DNA of 64,000 bases from Clostridia bacterium (GCA_017470645.1 JAFUYJ010000021.1:1-64000); one strand, 5' to 3'. Counted from the first letter of the stretch, positions 44,099-53,918 are shown. The notes: a model not told the origin generated them from the sequence alone. Numbers and translations are program-made.

Positions 44099-45121
44099 TT
44101 AATTAAGTGCCTTTTTTAAATTTTCTAAATTTTGTCTCATTATACTTACGTATGTTGCACCATCTTTTATTTCATCTTTTGACACATTATGAACCGTATT
44201 AAATACAAGCATTTTAGCTCCAGTTGCTTCTGAAATTGTTCTTGCATGATTTCCTGTTGTATATTCTTTGTAAAATATTACTGGTAATTTGTATTCATTT
44301 ATATAATCAATTACTTCCTTAATTTGAGCTGTGCTTGGTTCAGCACTTTCCCCACATGACTCATATGCACTTTTAAAATCAAGATTATATCTTTCTATAA
44401 AATATGCGTACGCAAACACTCCACCAAAAGCTATTTTTTTGTTTTTTGAGTTATCTACCGTTTCTTCTATGTCGTTATCTAATTGTTCAATTTCCTTAAT
44501 ATATGCACTAGCATTATTTTGATAATATTCCTTGTTATCTGGATCTAGCTCACACAATTGATTTTCAATTGCTCGTACCATTTGTATGGCGTACTGTGGA
44601 TTTAACCAAATATGTGGATCATATGCATGGTGGTGTTCTTCATCATGATAGTGTTCACCCTCGTGATTATGTTCATCCTCGTGATGATGCTCATCACCAT
44701 CATGATGTTCTTCTCCTTCTTCAGAATGCTCTTCTTCAAATTCTTCAGAATTTATCAAATCTACCGTAGTAGATAAATCTAATACCTTAATATCATTTTT
44801 CATTCCAGAAATTATATTATCAGCCCATGGCTCCATTTCTTTTCCAGTATAAACAAATAAATCTGAATTGTTTATTGAAACCATATCCTGTGGAGTAGGC
44901 TCATATGTATGACTTTCAGAACCTGATGGAAGTAAAAGTATAACATCTACTTTATCCCCACCTATTTGTTTTGCAAAATCATATTGTGGAAACAGTGTTG
45001 CTATTATTTGTATTTTTCCATCCTGCTTCTTTTTAACAGGATTTTTAAATTGTAAAATCACCGCAGTGATTATCGAAAAAATCAATATTAATATTGCTAC
45101 AAAAGCTGCATTTTTCTTCAT
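44099..45121 (-). CDS. znuA: zinc-binding substrate-binding protein with His-rich loop
   Basis: Cluster A-I metal-binding protein, 340 residues, anchored by an N-terminal hydrophobic segment (5-25). The three conserved metal-site His and the Glu/Asp lie in SHTYEPTPQD, HIWLNPQ and FGGVFAYAYFIERY/EYTTGNHA regions. A long His/Glu/Asp-rich loop (about 130-170, HHDGDEHHHEDEHNHEGEHYH in pieces) is typical of zinc-specific ZnuA. Its 3' neighbour is znuC, and the regulator gene overlaps its start by four bases. Confidence 0.94.
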   Translation of the reverse strand: MKKNAAFVAILILIFSIITAVILQFKNPVKKKQDGKIQIIATLFPQYDFAKQIGGDKVDVILLLPSGSESHTYEPTPQDMVSINNSDLFVYTGKEMEPWADNIISGMKNDIKVLDLSTTVDLINSEEFEEEHSEEGEEHHDGDEHHHEDEHNHEGEHYHDEEHHHAYDPHIWLNPQYAIQMVRAIENQLCELDPDNKEYYQNNASAYIKEIEQLDNDIEETVDNSKNKKIAFGGVFAYAYFIERYNLDFKSAYESCGESAEPSTAQIKEVIDYINEYKLPVIFYKEYTTGNHARTISEATGAKMLVFNTVHNVSKDEIKDGATYVSIMRQNLENLKKALN

Positions 45122-45528
45122 TTTTTACTACACTCCTTACATATACCATATAAAACCGTTTTCACACTATCTAACTCGAAATCATGCTCCTTTGCAATAT
45201 GGTTTTCTACCCCTTTAAACTCATCACATTCTAAATGAATAATTTTATTGCATTTTTCACATTTTAAATGATAGTGACTATCGCAATTCTGTTCTTCAAT
45301 ATATTGATAACAACTACAATTTCTATTTTCTACCATATACTTCTTTACAATATTTTCCTTAACTAGATTATTTAAATATCTATATACTGTAGCCTTTCCA
45401 ATCTTATCATTCGTTGATTTAAAATAATTAATTATCTCATCAGCAGTAATATTCGAATCTTTATTTTCCTTCAAATATTCCAATATTCTTTCTCTTTGTT
45501 TTGTATTATATTTGCTTTTCAAATACAT
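45118..45528 (-). CDS. zur: Fur-family metalloregulator, probable Zur
   Basis: A 136-residue Fur-superfamily repressor. The winged helix lies at about 8-75 (TKQRERILEYLKENKD, GKATVYRYLNNLVKENIVKKY). The metal-site segment is HYHLKCEKCNKIIHLEC, with a structural zinc CxxC pair and a second CxxC at the C-terminus (GICKECSKK). As first gene of the znuACB operon it most likely senses zinc. A 7-1-7 inverted repeat near its promoter may be the operator. Confidence 0.88.
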   Translation of the reverse strand: MYLKSKYNTKQRERILEYLKENKDSNITADEIINYFKSTNDKIGKATVYRYLNNLVKENIVKKYMVENRNCSCYQYIEEQNCDSHYHLKCEKCNKIIHLECDEFKGVENHIAKEHDFELDSVKTVLYGICKECSKK

Positions 45529-45555
45529 TCACCTCTTAATTACTTTTTACAAATT

Positions 45556-45597
45556 TGAAACTAAGTCTCATTTTATCATTTTTATGTAATTTAGTCA
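45556..45597 (-). promoter_or_regulatory. zur-znu promoter and candidate operator
   Basis: Minus-strand TTGACT, 17-bp spacer, TAAAAT, followed directly by TGAGACT-T-AGTTTCA (45556-45570), a 7-1-7 inverted repeat with one mismatch, as expected for a Fur-family site. Confidence 0.6.
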
Positions 45598-45676
45598 AGC
45601 ATTTTATCAAACATACCTACACTTTTTTAATTGTTAAACTGAAAGCTTATTGGTTAACAATTCCCACTCTTCCATG

Positions 45677-45709
45677 AAAAAAGGATTCTAAACATAGAAT
45701 CCTTTTTTC
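45677..45709. terminator. terminator between zur and the DUF3006 gene
   Basis: AAAAAAGGATTCT / AGAATCCTTTTTT perfect hairpin. Confidence 0.9.
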
Positions 45710-45740
45710 AGCAAACTATTAAATTTTAGTTCCCAAGCTC

Positions 45741-46019
45741 TTACCTCAAAGCCTGTAACCACGCAACCCTACGATTCTTCTCAGCCTTCTCAAGCCTAAT
45801 TACCTCTTTAACATTTTCCCCATCATGCACAACGCTATACACATTCCCAACATTCATCGGAATATTCTTTTCATAGAATAAATTAGCCGGAACATCTGCC
45901 ATATAGCATTCTTTTGAGAAATCACCAACAACACTTTCAAATATTGAGAGCTGCTCTACTTCACAAACAGCATAATCTCCCTCAAATCTTTCAAGTGAAG
46001 CATAACTAATCAGTTCCAT
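45741..46019 (-). CDS. DUF3006-type protein, partner of the MBL hydrolase
   Basis: A 92-residue protein of the DUF3006 kind (SLERFEGDYAVCEVEQ, then VPANLFYEKNIPMNVGNVYSVVHDGENVKEV). Such proteins are commonly found directly after secreted ComEC-like metallo-beta-lactamase proteins. Here its start overlaps the end of that gene by 10 bases, so the two are coupled. Same foreign composition, though it has no CGG codon. Confidence 0.82.
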   Translation of the reverse strand: MELISYASLERFEGDYAVCEVEQLSIFESVVGDFSKECYMADVPANLFYEKNIPMNVGNVYSVVHDGENVKEVIRLEKAEKNRRVAWLQALR

Positions 46020-47044
46020 GATAACCCTCCTGTTTTGATTACAGAATTTGCAACTGTTATTCCATCCTTGTAATCTCCTGCCTTTTTGTCAAAAGTTACA
46101 TCATCATTTGATATAGTAAGAACTACACTCCCTGTTTCATCAGTACGATAAATTTTAATCTTAAACTTTTTCAGTTTCTTTACTGTTTCCGTTGAAGGGT
46201 GCTGATACTTATTTCCTACTTCGCATGATATTAATCCATAATCCGGATCAACAGCCTTTAAAAAGGAATCAGATGTAGATGTATTAGAACCATGATGTCC
46301 CAGCTTAAGGATTTCACATTGTAACTCATCTTCGTTTGTCTCTAGCATCTTTGTCTCTACCCGTGTTTCTGCATCACCTGTCATTAACAAATCCATTGTT
46401 CCAAAAGATACTTTGATGACTGTGCTGTAGTTGTTAATATTACTACCAGCCTCCTCTGGTGTGAGCTGACCTACTACTTTAAAAATAGCCTCTCCCAGAT
46501 GAAACTCATCATCAACCTTTGGATTAACAAGCTTGATTTTGTCTTTGCTGATTTTTTGCATTAGCTGCATATACCAGTTTGTTGTTACCAAACCATCTTC
46601 AATGTCAGGCATATAAACAATATTACAAGCAAATGTGTTTAAAACATCATACATTCCGCCCATATGGTCATCATGAGGATGCGTACCTACAACAAACTGA
46701 AGCTCTTTCACTCCTTCATCTTGCAGATATTTTACAACATCTTTTCCCGTTGATCTTGTTCCACAGTCAATTAAGCCATATTCTCCATTTTGTTCAAACA
46801 GAAAACTATCGGCTTGACCGCAGTCAATCATGTGTACTTGTAATATGCCATCTACATCGACTGTTTCTGAGTCACCTGATGTGTTATCTTCCACCTCCAA
46901 TATAATTGGGGTGTTTATAGATTCTACTACATAGTAATATTTGTAATAATACCATATAGCAAAGGCAATTACTATAATTGCCAGAACAACATACAGGATT
47001 ATCTCTTTTTGCCGTTTTGTTAATTTCCGCTTGTCAGTTGCCAT
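46010..47044 (-). CDS. membrane-anchored ComEC-like metallo-beta-lactamase hydrolase, foreign-type gene
   Basis: A 344-residue protein. An N-terminal transmembrane anchor (about 15-38) is followed by a metallo-beta-lactamase domain related to the ComEC C-terminal nuclease: HMIDCGQADSFLFEQ, GTHPHDDHMGGMYDV (HxHxDH metal site), LLMTGDAE, and LKLGHHGSNTS. The likely role is an extracellular nuclease/phosphodiesterase. I start at ATG 47044 with AAAGGAGG upstream; the longer frame is unsupported. CGG encodes Arg twice near the start (D-K-R-K, T-K-R-Q). Its -35 box abuts the cyclophilin stop codon. Confidence 0.88.
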   Translation of the reverse strand: MATDKRKLTKRQKEIILYVVLAIIVIAFAIWYYYKYYYVVESINTPIILEVEDNTSGDSETVDVDGILQVHMIDCGQADSFLFEQNGEYGLIDCGTRSTGKDVVKYLQDEGVKELQFVVGTHPHDDHMGGMYDVLNTFACNIVYMPDIEDGLVTTNWYMQLMQKISKDKIKLVNPKVDDEFHLGEAIFKVVGQLTPEEAGSNINNYSTVIKVSFGTMDLLMTGDAETRVETKMLETNEDELQCEILKLGHHGSNTSTSDSFLKAVDPDYGLISCEVGNKYQHPSTETVKKLKKFKIKIYRTDETGSVVLTISNDDVTFDKKAGDYKDGITVANSVIKTGGLSWN

Positions 47045-47078
47045 TTGGAAATACCTCCTTTGTATATTATGTATGCAG

Positions 47079-47107
47079 ATTATAGCATAAAAAAATGTTA
47101 TTTGCAA
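47079..47107 (-). promoter_or_regulatory. promoter of the MBL-DUF3006 pair
   Basis: Minus-strand TTGCAA, 17-bp spacer, TATAAT. Confidence 0.72.
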
Positions 47108-47115
47108 TTTCGTTT

Positions 47116-47952
47116 TTAGTACTGTGTAATTTCAATGCTTTCTATTACAACATCTTCTACTGGTTTATCACTAGAATCAACCTTGGTTGCAGCAATTTTA
47201 TCAACCACATCCATACCTTCAATAACTTGCCCAAATACTGTATGTGCTCCAAATAAGTGCATGCTTCCACCATACTCTTTATACGCATTTAATATATTCT
47301 CTGGATAACCATACTGTTTAAGCATTGTAGCTGTACTTTCATCATATTTTGCTTGTTCAATGAAGAACTGACTTCCGTTTGTGTTGGCACCTGCATTTGC
47401 CATACATAAAGCACCTCTGTATGGTACTAAATCATATGAAAATTCATCTTCAAAATTTTTACCCCAGATACTTGTTCCTCCAGTACCTGTACCTGTTGGA
47501 TCTCCTCCTTGAATCATGAAGTCATTTATAACTCTGTGGAATATCAAACCATTATAATATCCATTTTTCGCATGAGTCACAAAGTTTTCAACTGCTTTTG
47601 GTGCAACTTCTGGAAAAAGTTTCACTTTGATATCTCCATAATTTTTTATATGAAAAATTGCTATTGTTTCTCCTTTTTGTGGATTAGCTACCTGTTTCTT
47701 TGCAGCTGATAAAAAATCGATTGATGCCACATCTATTTCCTCCTTCTCTTCTTTTGGATTTTCTACAGTATTATTAGTTTCAGTAGCATTTGTTTCTTCT
47801 TTATCTTCTACTGACGATGTATCTATCTTTTTCATTGATTGATTTTTAGATGTGTTATTTGTTGTAGTCTTATCATCACCTTCACATCCTGATAAGCTAA
47901 CTATTAAGATCATCATCATTATTAGCATTAATGCTTTTTTCAAAGTTTTCAT
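47116..47952 (-). CDS. cyclophilin-type peptidyl-prolyl isomerase lipoprotein
   Basis: A 278-residue secreted lipoprotein with signal peptide and lipobox SLSGC (Cys about 23), a Thr/Asn/Glu-rich linker, and a cyclophilin domain (about 95-278). Motifs [31 protein letters not shown] and [15 protein letters not shown] are intact. It probably helps fold exported proteins outside the membrane. Host codon type, and no CGG. Confidence 0.95.
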   Translation of the reverse strand: MKTLKKALMLIMMMILIVSLSGCEGDDKTTTNNTSKNQSMKKIDTSSVEDKEETNATETNNTVENPKEEKEEIDVASIDFLSAAKKQVANPQKGETIAIFHIKNYGDIKVKLFPEVAPKAVENFVTHAKNGYYNGLIFHRVINDFMIQGGDPTGTGTGGTSIWGKNFEDEFSYDLVPYRGALCMANAGANTNGSQFFIEQAKYDESTATMLKQYGYPENILNAYKEYGGSMHLFGAHTVFGQVIEGMDVVDKIAATKVDSSDKPVEDVVIESIEITQY

Positions 47953-47969
47953 TTATATTCCTCCTAGAA

Positions 47970-48380
47970 TTAATATTCTTCAATTTTAATATACAGTTTT
48001 TCCTGATCTGCATATAATTTCTCAACCTCTATTTTAGTTATTTGTGTATCATCTTTAAATGCAAATTTATTCATTGAGTCAAGTACAATTTTTACAATAT
48101 TGTCTATATCTGGTTTCTTTGTTGGACTTATTGTGTTTCCCAGCATTTGCTCTTTTTGTACTTTACTTGTAGACTTTGGTACTTCAAAGTATGCAGTAAT
48201 ATTAACCTTAGCTCTTCCTTCTATAGATTTATATCTAGGATACTTAAGTAAAAAATACTGCTCCACTAAACTTTCATAATCCCTGGTTCTTGTTGGTGTA
48301 TACACTTGACCTGTATAACTATTTAACCTTGGACGCCCTTTTCCAATTATCTTTGCAGGCACTTCAAATTCATAAACCAT
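47970..48380 (-). CDS. rusA: RusA-family Holliday junction resolvase
   Basis: A 136-residue endonuclease. The RusA signature with conserved acids is visible: GKGRPRLNSYTGQVYTPTRTRDYE at the N-terminus and KKPDIDNIVKIVLDSMNKFAFKDDTQI near the C-terminus (Asp triad). RusA enzymes are mostly of prophage origin and resolve four-way DNA junctions, but stand-alone copies are common in Clostridia. It lies between the glycosyltransferase and cyclophilin genes in one direction. Confidence 0.93.
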   Translation of the reverse strand: MVYEFEVPAKIIGKGRPRLNSYTGQVYTPTRTRDYESLVEQYFLLKYPRYKSIEGRAKVNITAYFEVPKSTSKVQKEQMLGNTISPTKKPDIDNIVKIVLDSMNKFAFKDDTQITKIEVEKLYADQEKLYIKIEEY

Positions 48381-48403
48381 TCTTATATTCTCCTTTGTTC
48401 TAC

Positions 48404-49889
48404 TTAATTTACACGTTCTACTAAAATCATATTATACGTATAATCTTCATATCCTGTTTTAATAAGTTTTCTACTCTTCTCAACAAAATTATCATTATTA
48501 AATATTTTATTATAATAATCTGAATTTTCGTTATCTATAATCCATATTCTTCCTGTACATTCATTTAGAAAATCTGTATTCGTATAAATTTTCAATTGAT
48601 CTCCAAAGGCTCTATATGCTTCTTCTACACCCCAGTTTTGTGGATTATAGTAGAATTGTTTGTTGCTTGTAAAGTTTAAAGAAACTACTGAACCTGTTCC
48701 AAAATTTGATTCATCAAAAACAATTACATCGTCTTCTTTAATATTTTCTTTTAGGTATGAAATTTGAGTCATGTTATTAGGCTCATATGCTTCTTTAATT
48801 TGCATATAATTACTCCATGCGCTTAAAGCAAATATAATTGTGCATATTACAAAAATTATGTATTTATTTTTTTCTTTTCCTAAGAAATAGCTTATAAAGA
48901 ATATCATTAATCCTGTAATTACGAATAGATATCTATAGTATAAAATTGATGTTCTTAGTGCCGCTGTAACTACCAACGCTGCTAATATAACCGCAAAATA
49001 TATTGCTATTGATGTAATTCCGCACTTTATACTCTTCTCCCGATTTTTTTGTTGCATGTACTCTATAAAATAAATAAATATACAAAACAACAATAGCTAT
49101 AAAGCCAATTACTTCTTCTAAGTTTCCTGAAAATTGTGTTCCGAACAGTTGGAATAGTGTCTTAGGAAATTCAAATCCAATCCAAAATCCCTTTGAAACA
49201 TTTTTAAGTTGTTTTAAGAAATTCATTATCCATGGAATATATGCTATTAATTGGATAACTCCTGAAATAAGAATTGTTACTATTGATTTTGTCTCCTTGT
49301 TTTTTACAAAATAAAACAATAACACACAATTTATTATTCCTGCAGCCATTAATCCATAATAGTGAACATATATACATGCTAAACTGGTTAGTCCAAAAAT
49401 AATCCAGTTTTTAATGTTTGCATCACCCTTAAACAGTCTATATGCGTATATTGCAAGTACAGTAACTAATACTATTGCCAATGAATACATTCTAACCTCA
49501 GCAGCATATATACAAATTACCGGCATGAAAAATGAAAAGAATGAAAACAAAGCTCCAACTTTTTCTCCAAAATCTTTCCTTATATGTGTAAATCCTAGTA
49601 TTCCAAGAATAGAAATACACATAGCAGAAAAAATTCTATATGCAATTATTGTTCCATTCATTGTTGCGCCCAAACCATTTGTTATCAAGTAAATTATATG
49701 TAATATCCAATAATATAAAATTGGATGAACATCATTTCCTCCAATTTTCCATATATCGATAAATGATTTATTTGCTAATCCAACTGAATACGCTTCATCA
49801 AACCATAAATTCGGATGAAAAATGCTTATGCTGTTAAATATTATTCCTAAAATTATAATTGCTATATGTATGTTCTTTAATTTTTTCAT
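48404..49889 (-). CDS. polytopic glycosyltransferase (GT39/PMT-like), split by +1 shift at CGG
   Basis: Two overlapping frames form one membrane glycosyltransferase of about 494 residues. Frame 0 has LWFDEAYSVGLANKS (the acidic lumenal motif of the GT-C fold), GGNDVHPILYYWILH, then seven to eight helices and a loop ending ATKKSGEEYKV, after which comes CGG. Skipping the C (49022) leads into GITSIAIYFAVILAALVVTAALR and further helices. The donor is presumably a polyprenyl-linked sugar. The frames overlap by about 160 bases, so other shift sites are conceivable, but CGG at 49020-49022 fits the pattern seen in the other five genes and keeps the helix intact. Confidence 0.68.
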
Positions 49890-49915
49890 TGTATCTAATC
49901 CTTTCTTTTAAATCC

Positions 49916-49958
49916 GGGACGGAGAAAATTTTAAAAATTTGAAATTTTCTCCGTCCCC
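49916..49958. repeat. GGGACGGAG hairpin repeat
   Basis: GGGACGGAGAAAATTT and AAATTTTCTCCGTCCC form a perfect 16-bp stem around TAAAAATTTG. It lies after the pfkA stop on the minus strand but lacks a T-run, so it is a repeat of the GGACGGTC class rather than a normal terminator. Confidence 0.65.
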
Positions 49959-49986
49959 AATTTTAAAATTCTCACTGTTTCTGACT

Positions 49987-51132
49987 TTAATCTCCCAAAC
50001 AAATTCCAATGTTTCTAGCAGTCTTAACTAAATCATTATCCATATTAACTTTTCTAATATTGCTTTCAGCTGTGTTTCCAGACACAGCTCCTATTGCTTT
50101 ATTATTACCTACTACATCTTCTAACGGAACACTATCTAATTTTCCATCTTTTATAACTGTTAACACATTGAATTTTCCTTCTATTGCTAATTCCATAGCT
50201 TTTGAGCCGTATTTTGTTGAAAGTACTCTGTCAAAAGCTGTAGGCGTTCCACCTCTTTGAACGTATCCCAAAACTGTACATCTTGCTTCTAATCCTGTTA
50301 ATTCTTCTAATTGCTTTGTAAGTAACTGTCCAATTCCTCCAAGTTTTGTATTATCAACACCTGTACCATTATCTCTTGTGCCCTCAATTGTTATTGTTCC
50401 ACCTTTAGGCATTGCTCCTTCTGCTACAACCACTATACTAAATTTCTTCCCTTTATCACGTCTGTGATTTATTTTTTCAACCACTTTGTTTATATCATAA
50501 GGAATTTCTGGAATTAGTGCAACATCTGCTCCTCCAGAAATTGCAGACTCTAGTGCTATCCATCCAGCATATCTTCCCATAACTTCTAGTACCATTATTC
50601 TGTGATGAGTTTCACCAGTTGTATGCAATCTATCTAACGCTTCAGAAGCTACTGATACTGCTGTATTATATCCAAATGTTATATCTGTGCACGCAACATC
50701 GTTATCGATTGTTTTAGGTACACCAATTACCTTTATACCTTTTAAAGATAAATCTCTTGCTGATTTTTGAGTTCCGTCTCCTCCTAATGTAAATAAACAA
50801 TCAAATCCATCATTTTTCATATTTTCAACACATATATCAGATAAGTCTTTGTATACAACTTTTCCATCTAATTGAGTAACTTTATAATTGAATACATTTG
50901 CGTTTGTTGAAGAACCTATTATAGATCCTCCTTTGGGTAGTATTCCTGATGCTTTTCTACTATCAGATGTACTTAATGGAATATATTCATTGTTTAATAA
51001 TCCTCTATATCCTTCAATAAATCCATAACATTCAACACCATGTTCTTCTGCTGTTTTTACTATCGCTCTTATTACTGCATTAAATCCTGAAACATCTCCT
51101 CCGTTTGCCAAAATAGCAACTTTTTTCACCAT
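49987..51132 (-). CDS. pfkA: 6-phosphofructokinase
   Basis: Phosphorylates fructose 6-phosphate, the committing step of glycolysis. The 381-residue protein has ILANGGDVSGFNAVIRAIV, the nucleotide motif TLGGDGTQKSA (GGDG as in ATP users), VPKTIDNDVACTDITFGYNTA, MGRYAGW and GYVQRGGTPTAFDR. The length and PKTIDND motif fit the mixed-substrate group; ATP is more likely than pyrophosphate from GGDG. ATG 51132 has the GAAGGAGG site. It stands alone between two repeat elements. Confidence 0.94.
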   Translation of the reverse strand: MVKKVAILANGGDVSGFNAVIRAIVKTAEEHGVECYGFIEGYRGLLNNEYIPLSTSDSRKASGILPKGGSIIGSSTNANVFNYKVTQLDGKVVYKDLSDICVENMKNDGFDCLFTLGGDGTQKSARDLSLKGIKVIGVPKTIDNDVACTDITFGYNTAVSVASEALDRLHTTGETHHRIMVLEVMGRYAGWIALESAISGGADVALIPEIPYDINKVVEKINHRRDKGKKFSIVVVAEGAMPKGGTITIEGTRDNGTGVDNTKLGGIGQLLTKQLEELTGLEARCTVLGYVQRGGTPTAFDRVLSTKYGSKAMELAIEGKFNVLTVIKDGKLDSVPLEDVVGNNKAIGAVSGNTAESNIRKVNMDNDLVKTARNIGICLGD

Positions 51133-51227
51133 TCGTATTTCCTCCTTCAATTTATCCATCGTTTTCTTAATTATTATACCAATAATTTCAAAATTTACAA
51201 CAGTTAATTACAAAAAATTGTAGAGTA

Positions 51228-51445
51228 GCCCATAAATGGTAAAAGCAATCAAGGATTATATTGTTTTATGAGTGAAGTCAAGGTGGGGACCGACAAGCTA
51301 GTAAGAGTTAGAAGATTTCGTGCAAAAGACATTCATTTCAAATAACTACACCCCATCTTGCACGAAAGATTCTTACTCTTAGTTCGCAGTTGGGGCGAAA
51401 CGAATAAAACAATATAATCCTTGATTACTTTTGCCCTTTATGGGC
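51228..51445. repeat. 218-bp nested palindromic element (copy 3, same plan)
   Basis: Outer arms GCCCATAAA / TTTATGGGC and AAAAG / CTTTT lead into a perfect 23-bp arm pair (51247-51269 and 51404-51426). Inside are two GC-rich strands (GGTGGGGACC on the left; GTTCGC-AGTTGGG-GCGAAAC hairpin on the right), then an inner near-perfect stem including TTTCGTGCAA / TTGCACGAAA, with an A/T-rich terminal loop. The plan matches copies 1 and 2, but sequence similarity is limited to a hairpin loop of the GCAGTT type. Confidence 0.8.
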
Positions 51446-51480
51446 GGAATTATTATTATTAGTATTATTATTACGCAACA

Positions 51481-51506
51481 AAAAAAGGAGCCAAAGCTCC
51501 TTTTTT
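51481..51506 (-). terminator. terminator of the glucosaminidase gene
   Basis: AAAAAAGGAGC / GCTCCTTTTTT hairpin with AAA-type loop; T-run on the minus strand. Confidence 0.9.
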
Positions 51507-52335
51507 ATCTCATCGCTTGTTGCATACAAGTAAACACTTTATTAGGCCAAGATGTCGGATTACAATAACATGTACCCACACCAGTAATTGTAGCTCCATG
51601 ATAAAAACTTGCACCTGGTGTTAAATATCTTTCACCTAACAATTTAATCATTGCTTCAAATCCTTCTTCATCCGATGCATAAGGTATTAATTTACCTCCA
51701 CTCATCAAACTTGAATAATTGTGTGTATTTTGATGTTGAGGTGCTGAACACCATCCTGATTCTATACCACAAATACCTAATACGAATATTTCGTTAACAC
51801 TATATTTTTGACAATTATCCCAAATACATCCAGCATTTTTTGCTAATATACCTGTTCTATCACATTTCATATTTTGAACAAATGTTATGAAGTCTTCTCT
51901 TGACAATCCCGTTGTCTTTGAAACGTCCATATTAAAACTTATTTGTACATCTTCTATTTTTGTATATTCAACTAATTCTTCATATTCTTGTGTAGGCTCG
52001 TCTGTGTTTAAGTCTACATATCTACCTAATCTATCTACGTCTGAACGACTAGATAATGTGCTTTTCAACAAGCTTTCTTCTACTACTCCTGATGGAGTTT
52101 TTTCTTCTTGTGTATTATTTTGTGATTCCTCATTTTCAATGTTTTCATTTTCTGCAACTTCAATAACTTTTGCTTCTTCGTTATTATTTGGTTGCACATT
52201 TTCATTTTTAGCAATTTTTACTATGTCTATGTTAGCTAATTTTAAAATGCTGATTGTAACTGTAGCAATTAATAATACAGATACTGTAATAATCATAGCA
52301 ATCATTACTTTTTTGTTTTTCATTTTTTCATACAT
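51505..52335 (-). CDS. membrane-anchored glucosaminidase-domain protein
   Basis: A 276-residue protein. A transmembrane segment (about 10-32) is followed by a low-complexity Glu/Asn-rich region (38-80) and a glucosaminidase-type hydrolase domain (about 135-276): NEIFVLGICGIESGWCSAP with the likely catalytic Glu, HNYSSLM, and a conserved tail YLTPGASFYHGATITGVGTCYC. It probably trims peptidoglycan glycan strands at the cell surface. Host-type codon use. Confidence 0.82.
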   Translation of the reverse strand: MYEKMKNKKVMIAMIITVSVLLIATVTISILKLANIDIVKIAKNENVQPNNNEEAKVIEVAENENIENEESQNNTQEEKTPSGVVEESLLKSTLSSRSDVDRLGRYVDLNTDEPTQEYEELVEYTKIEDVQISFNMDVSKTTGLSREDFITFVQNMKCDRTGILAKNAGCIWDNCQKYSVNEIFVLGICGIESGWCSAPQHQNTHNYSSLMSGGKLIPYASDEEGFEAMIKLLGERYLTPGASFYHGATITGVGTCYCNPTSWPNKVFTCMQQAMR

Positions 52336-52462
52336 CCTTTTTTATTAAATTTTGTTGGTTGATTGTTCAATCACAACAACAGTAATATTATACCATATTT
52401 TTGAAGAAAAGTCAAAATTATGAAAGCAGACTACTAAATCTAGTCTGCTTAAATTACCTATT

Positions 52463-53779
52463 TTAATTGTTTTTTATAACATTAATTGCATCTACAAGAG
52501 TAAGCGTTTCTTGTTCTCCACTCTCCATATTTTTCAATGAAACAACGTTATTCTTTATTTCATCTTCGCCAATAACAATTACATATGGAATGTTTAATCT
52601 ATTTGCATATTTAAATTGATTCTTAATTTTAGCTTTATCTGTATATACTTGAGTATTAATTCCGTTTTCTCTTAATACTGTTGCAATTTCAATGCTTTTG
52701 CTAAAATCGTCAACCATTGACGCAATCATAACCTTTGAAATTGATCTATTTCCCGCTTCTATTATTTTATTATCAGTTAACTGGAAGAATAACCTTGAAA
52801 GTCCAATAGATATACCAACTCCTGGCATTTTTCTATCAGTATAATAATCTGATAAATTGTCATATCTTCCTCCTGAACATACACTTCCAAGTTGTCTATA
52901 TTGGTTTAAAAATGTTTCATATACAGTTCCAGTATAATAATCTAATCCTCTTGCTATTGTTAAATCAATTCTATAGTTTTCAGTTGGTACTCCGAATAGG
53001 TTAATATTCTTAGCAACTTCTTCTAATTCATTTACGCCCAAATTAAATAGTTCGTTATCTATATTTAATCCTCTTAATGAATTAATTGTCTCTTCTACAT
53101 TTCCTGTAATTGATATAAAATTCATTATAGTATCAGTTTTAGCTTGCTCAACACCTAAATCTTGAATTTCTTTAATTACATTTTCTTTTCCTATTTTATC
53201 TATCTTATCAATTATTCTTAATATATCAACTGACTTATCTTTTAATTCTAAATATTCGAATAAACCATTTAATATTTTTCTGTTATTAATGCTTATTGTA
53301 AAGTCATCAAACCCTAATTCTCTAAATGTGCTGTATATTATACTTGGTATTTCTGCATCATTTATTAAACTTAGCTCGTTTTCTCCAATTATATCTATAT
53401 CACATTGATAGAACTCACGATATCTTCCTCTTTGAGCCTTTTCACCTCTATATACTTTTCCTATTTGATATCTTCTAAATGGAAATGTTAAATTGGGATA
53501 GTATTCAGTTACGTATTTTGCAAGTGGAACTGTTAAATCAAATCTTAACGCTAAATCATTATCTCCCTTTTTAAATCTATAAATTTGTTTCTCGGTTTCT
53601 CCCCCTGCTTTTGCTAGTAATACTTCTGCTGATTCTATTATTGGTGTATTTAGTGGCAAAAATCCAAATTTTTCGTATGTTTTTTGAATTTTTTCCTTCA
53701 TTTCATTAAATAATATTTGTTCGTTTGGTAGTAATTCCATAAATCCTGGTAATGTTTTTGGTAATACTTTTTCACTCAT
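52463..53779 (-). CDS. hisS: histidyl-tRNA synthetase
   Basis: Class II synthetase charging tRNA-His. The 438-residue protein has motif 1 region (PLNTPIIESAEVL), motif 2 FRRYQIGKVYRGEKAQRGRYREFYQCDIDIIG, the His-specific loop LDYYTGTVYE, motif 3 PGVGISIGLSRLFF, and the C-terminal anticodon domain (VMIASMVDDFSKS). ATG 53779 has AGAAGGAGG and gives the standard start; the 5' part of the longer frame is leader. The gene is preceded by a leader peptide and terminator forming an attenuator. Confidence 0.96.
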   Translation of the reverse strand: MSEKVLPKTLPGFMELLPNEQILFNEMKEKIQKTYEKFGFLPLNTPIIESAEVLLAKAGGETEKQIYRFKKGDNDLALRFDLTVPLAKYVTEYYPNLTFPFRRYQIGKVYRGEKAQRGRYREFYQCDIDIIGENELSLINDAEIPSIIYSTFRELGFDDFTISINNRKILNGLFEYLELKDKSVDILRIIDKIDKIGKENVIKEIQDLGVEQAKTDTIMNFISITGNVEETINSLRGLNIDNELFNLGVNELEEVAKNINLFGVPTENYRIDLTIARGLDYYTGTVYETFLNQYRQLGSVCSGGRYDNLSDYYTDRKMPGVGISIGLSRLFFQLTDNKIIEAGNRSISKVMIASMVDDFSKSIEIATVLRENGINTQVYTDKAKIKNQFKYANRLNIPYVIVIGEDEIKNNVVSLKNMESGEQETLTLVDAINVIKNN

Positions 53780-53918
53780 TTTAATTCCTCCTTCTATTTT
53801 AAGGAAGTTCTTCACTTCCTTTAAAAATTAACATAAATTTAACCTTTTTGTCAAGGTGTTCAAAAGTTTCTTCCTAGTATTGTAATTAAGTTTACTTGGA
53901 ATAATTATGAGAAATACG

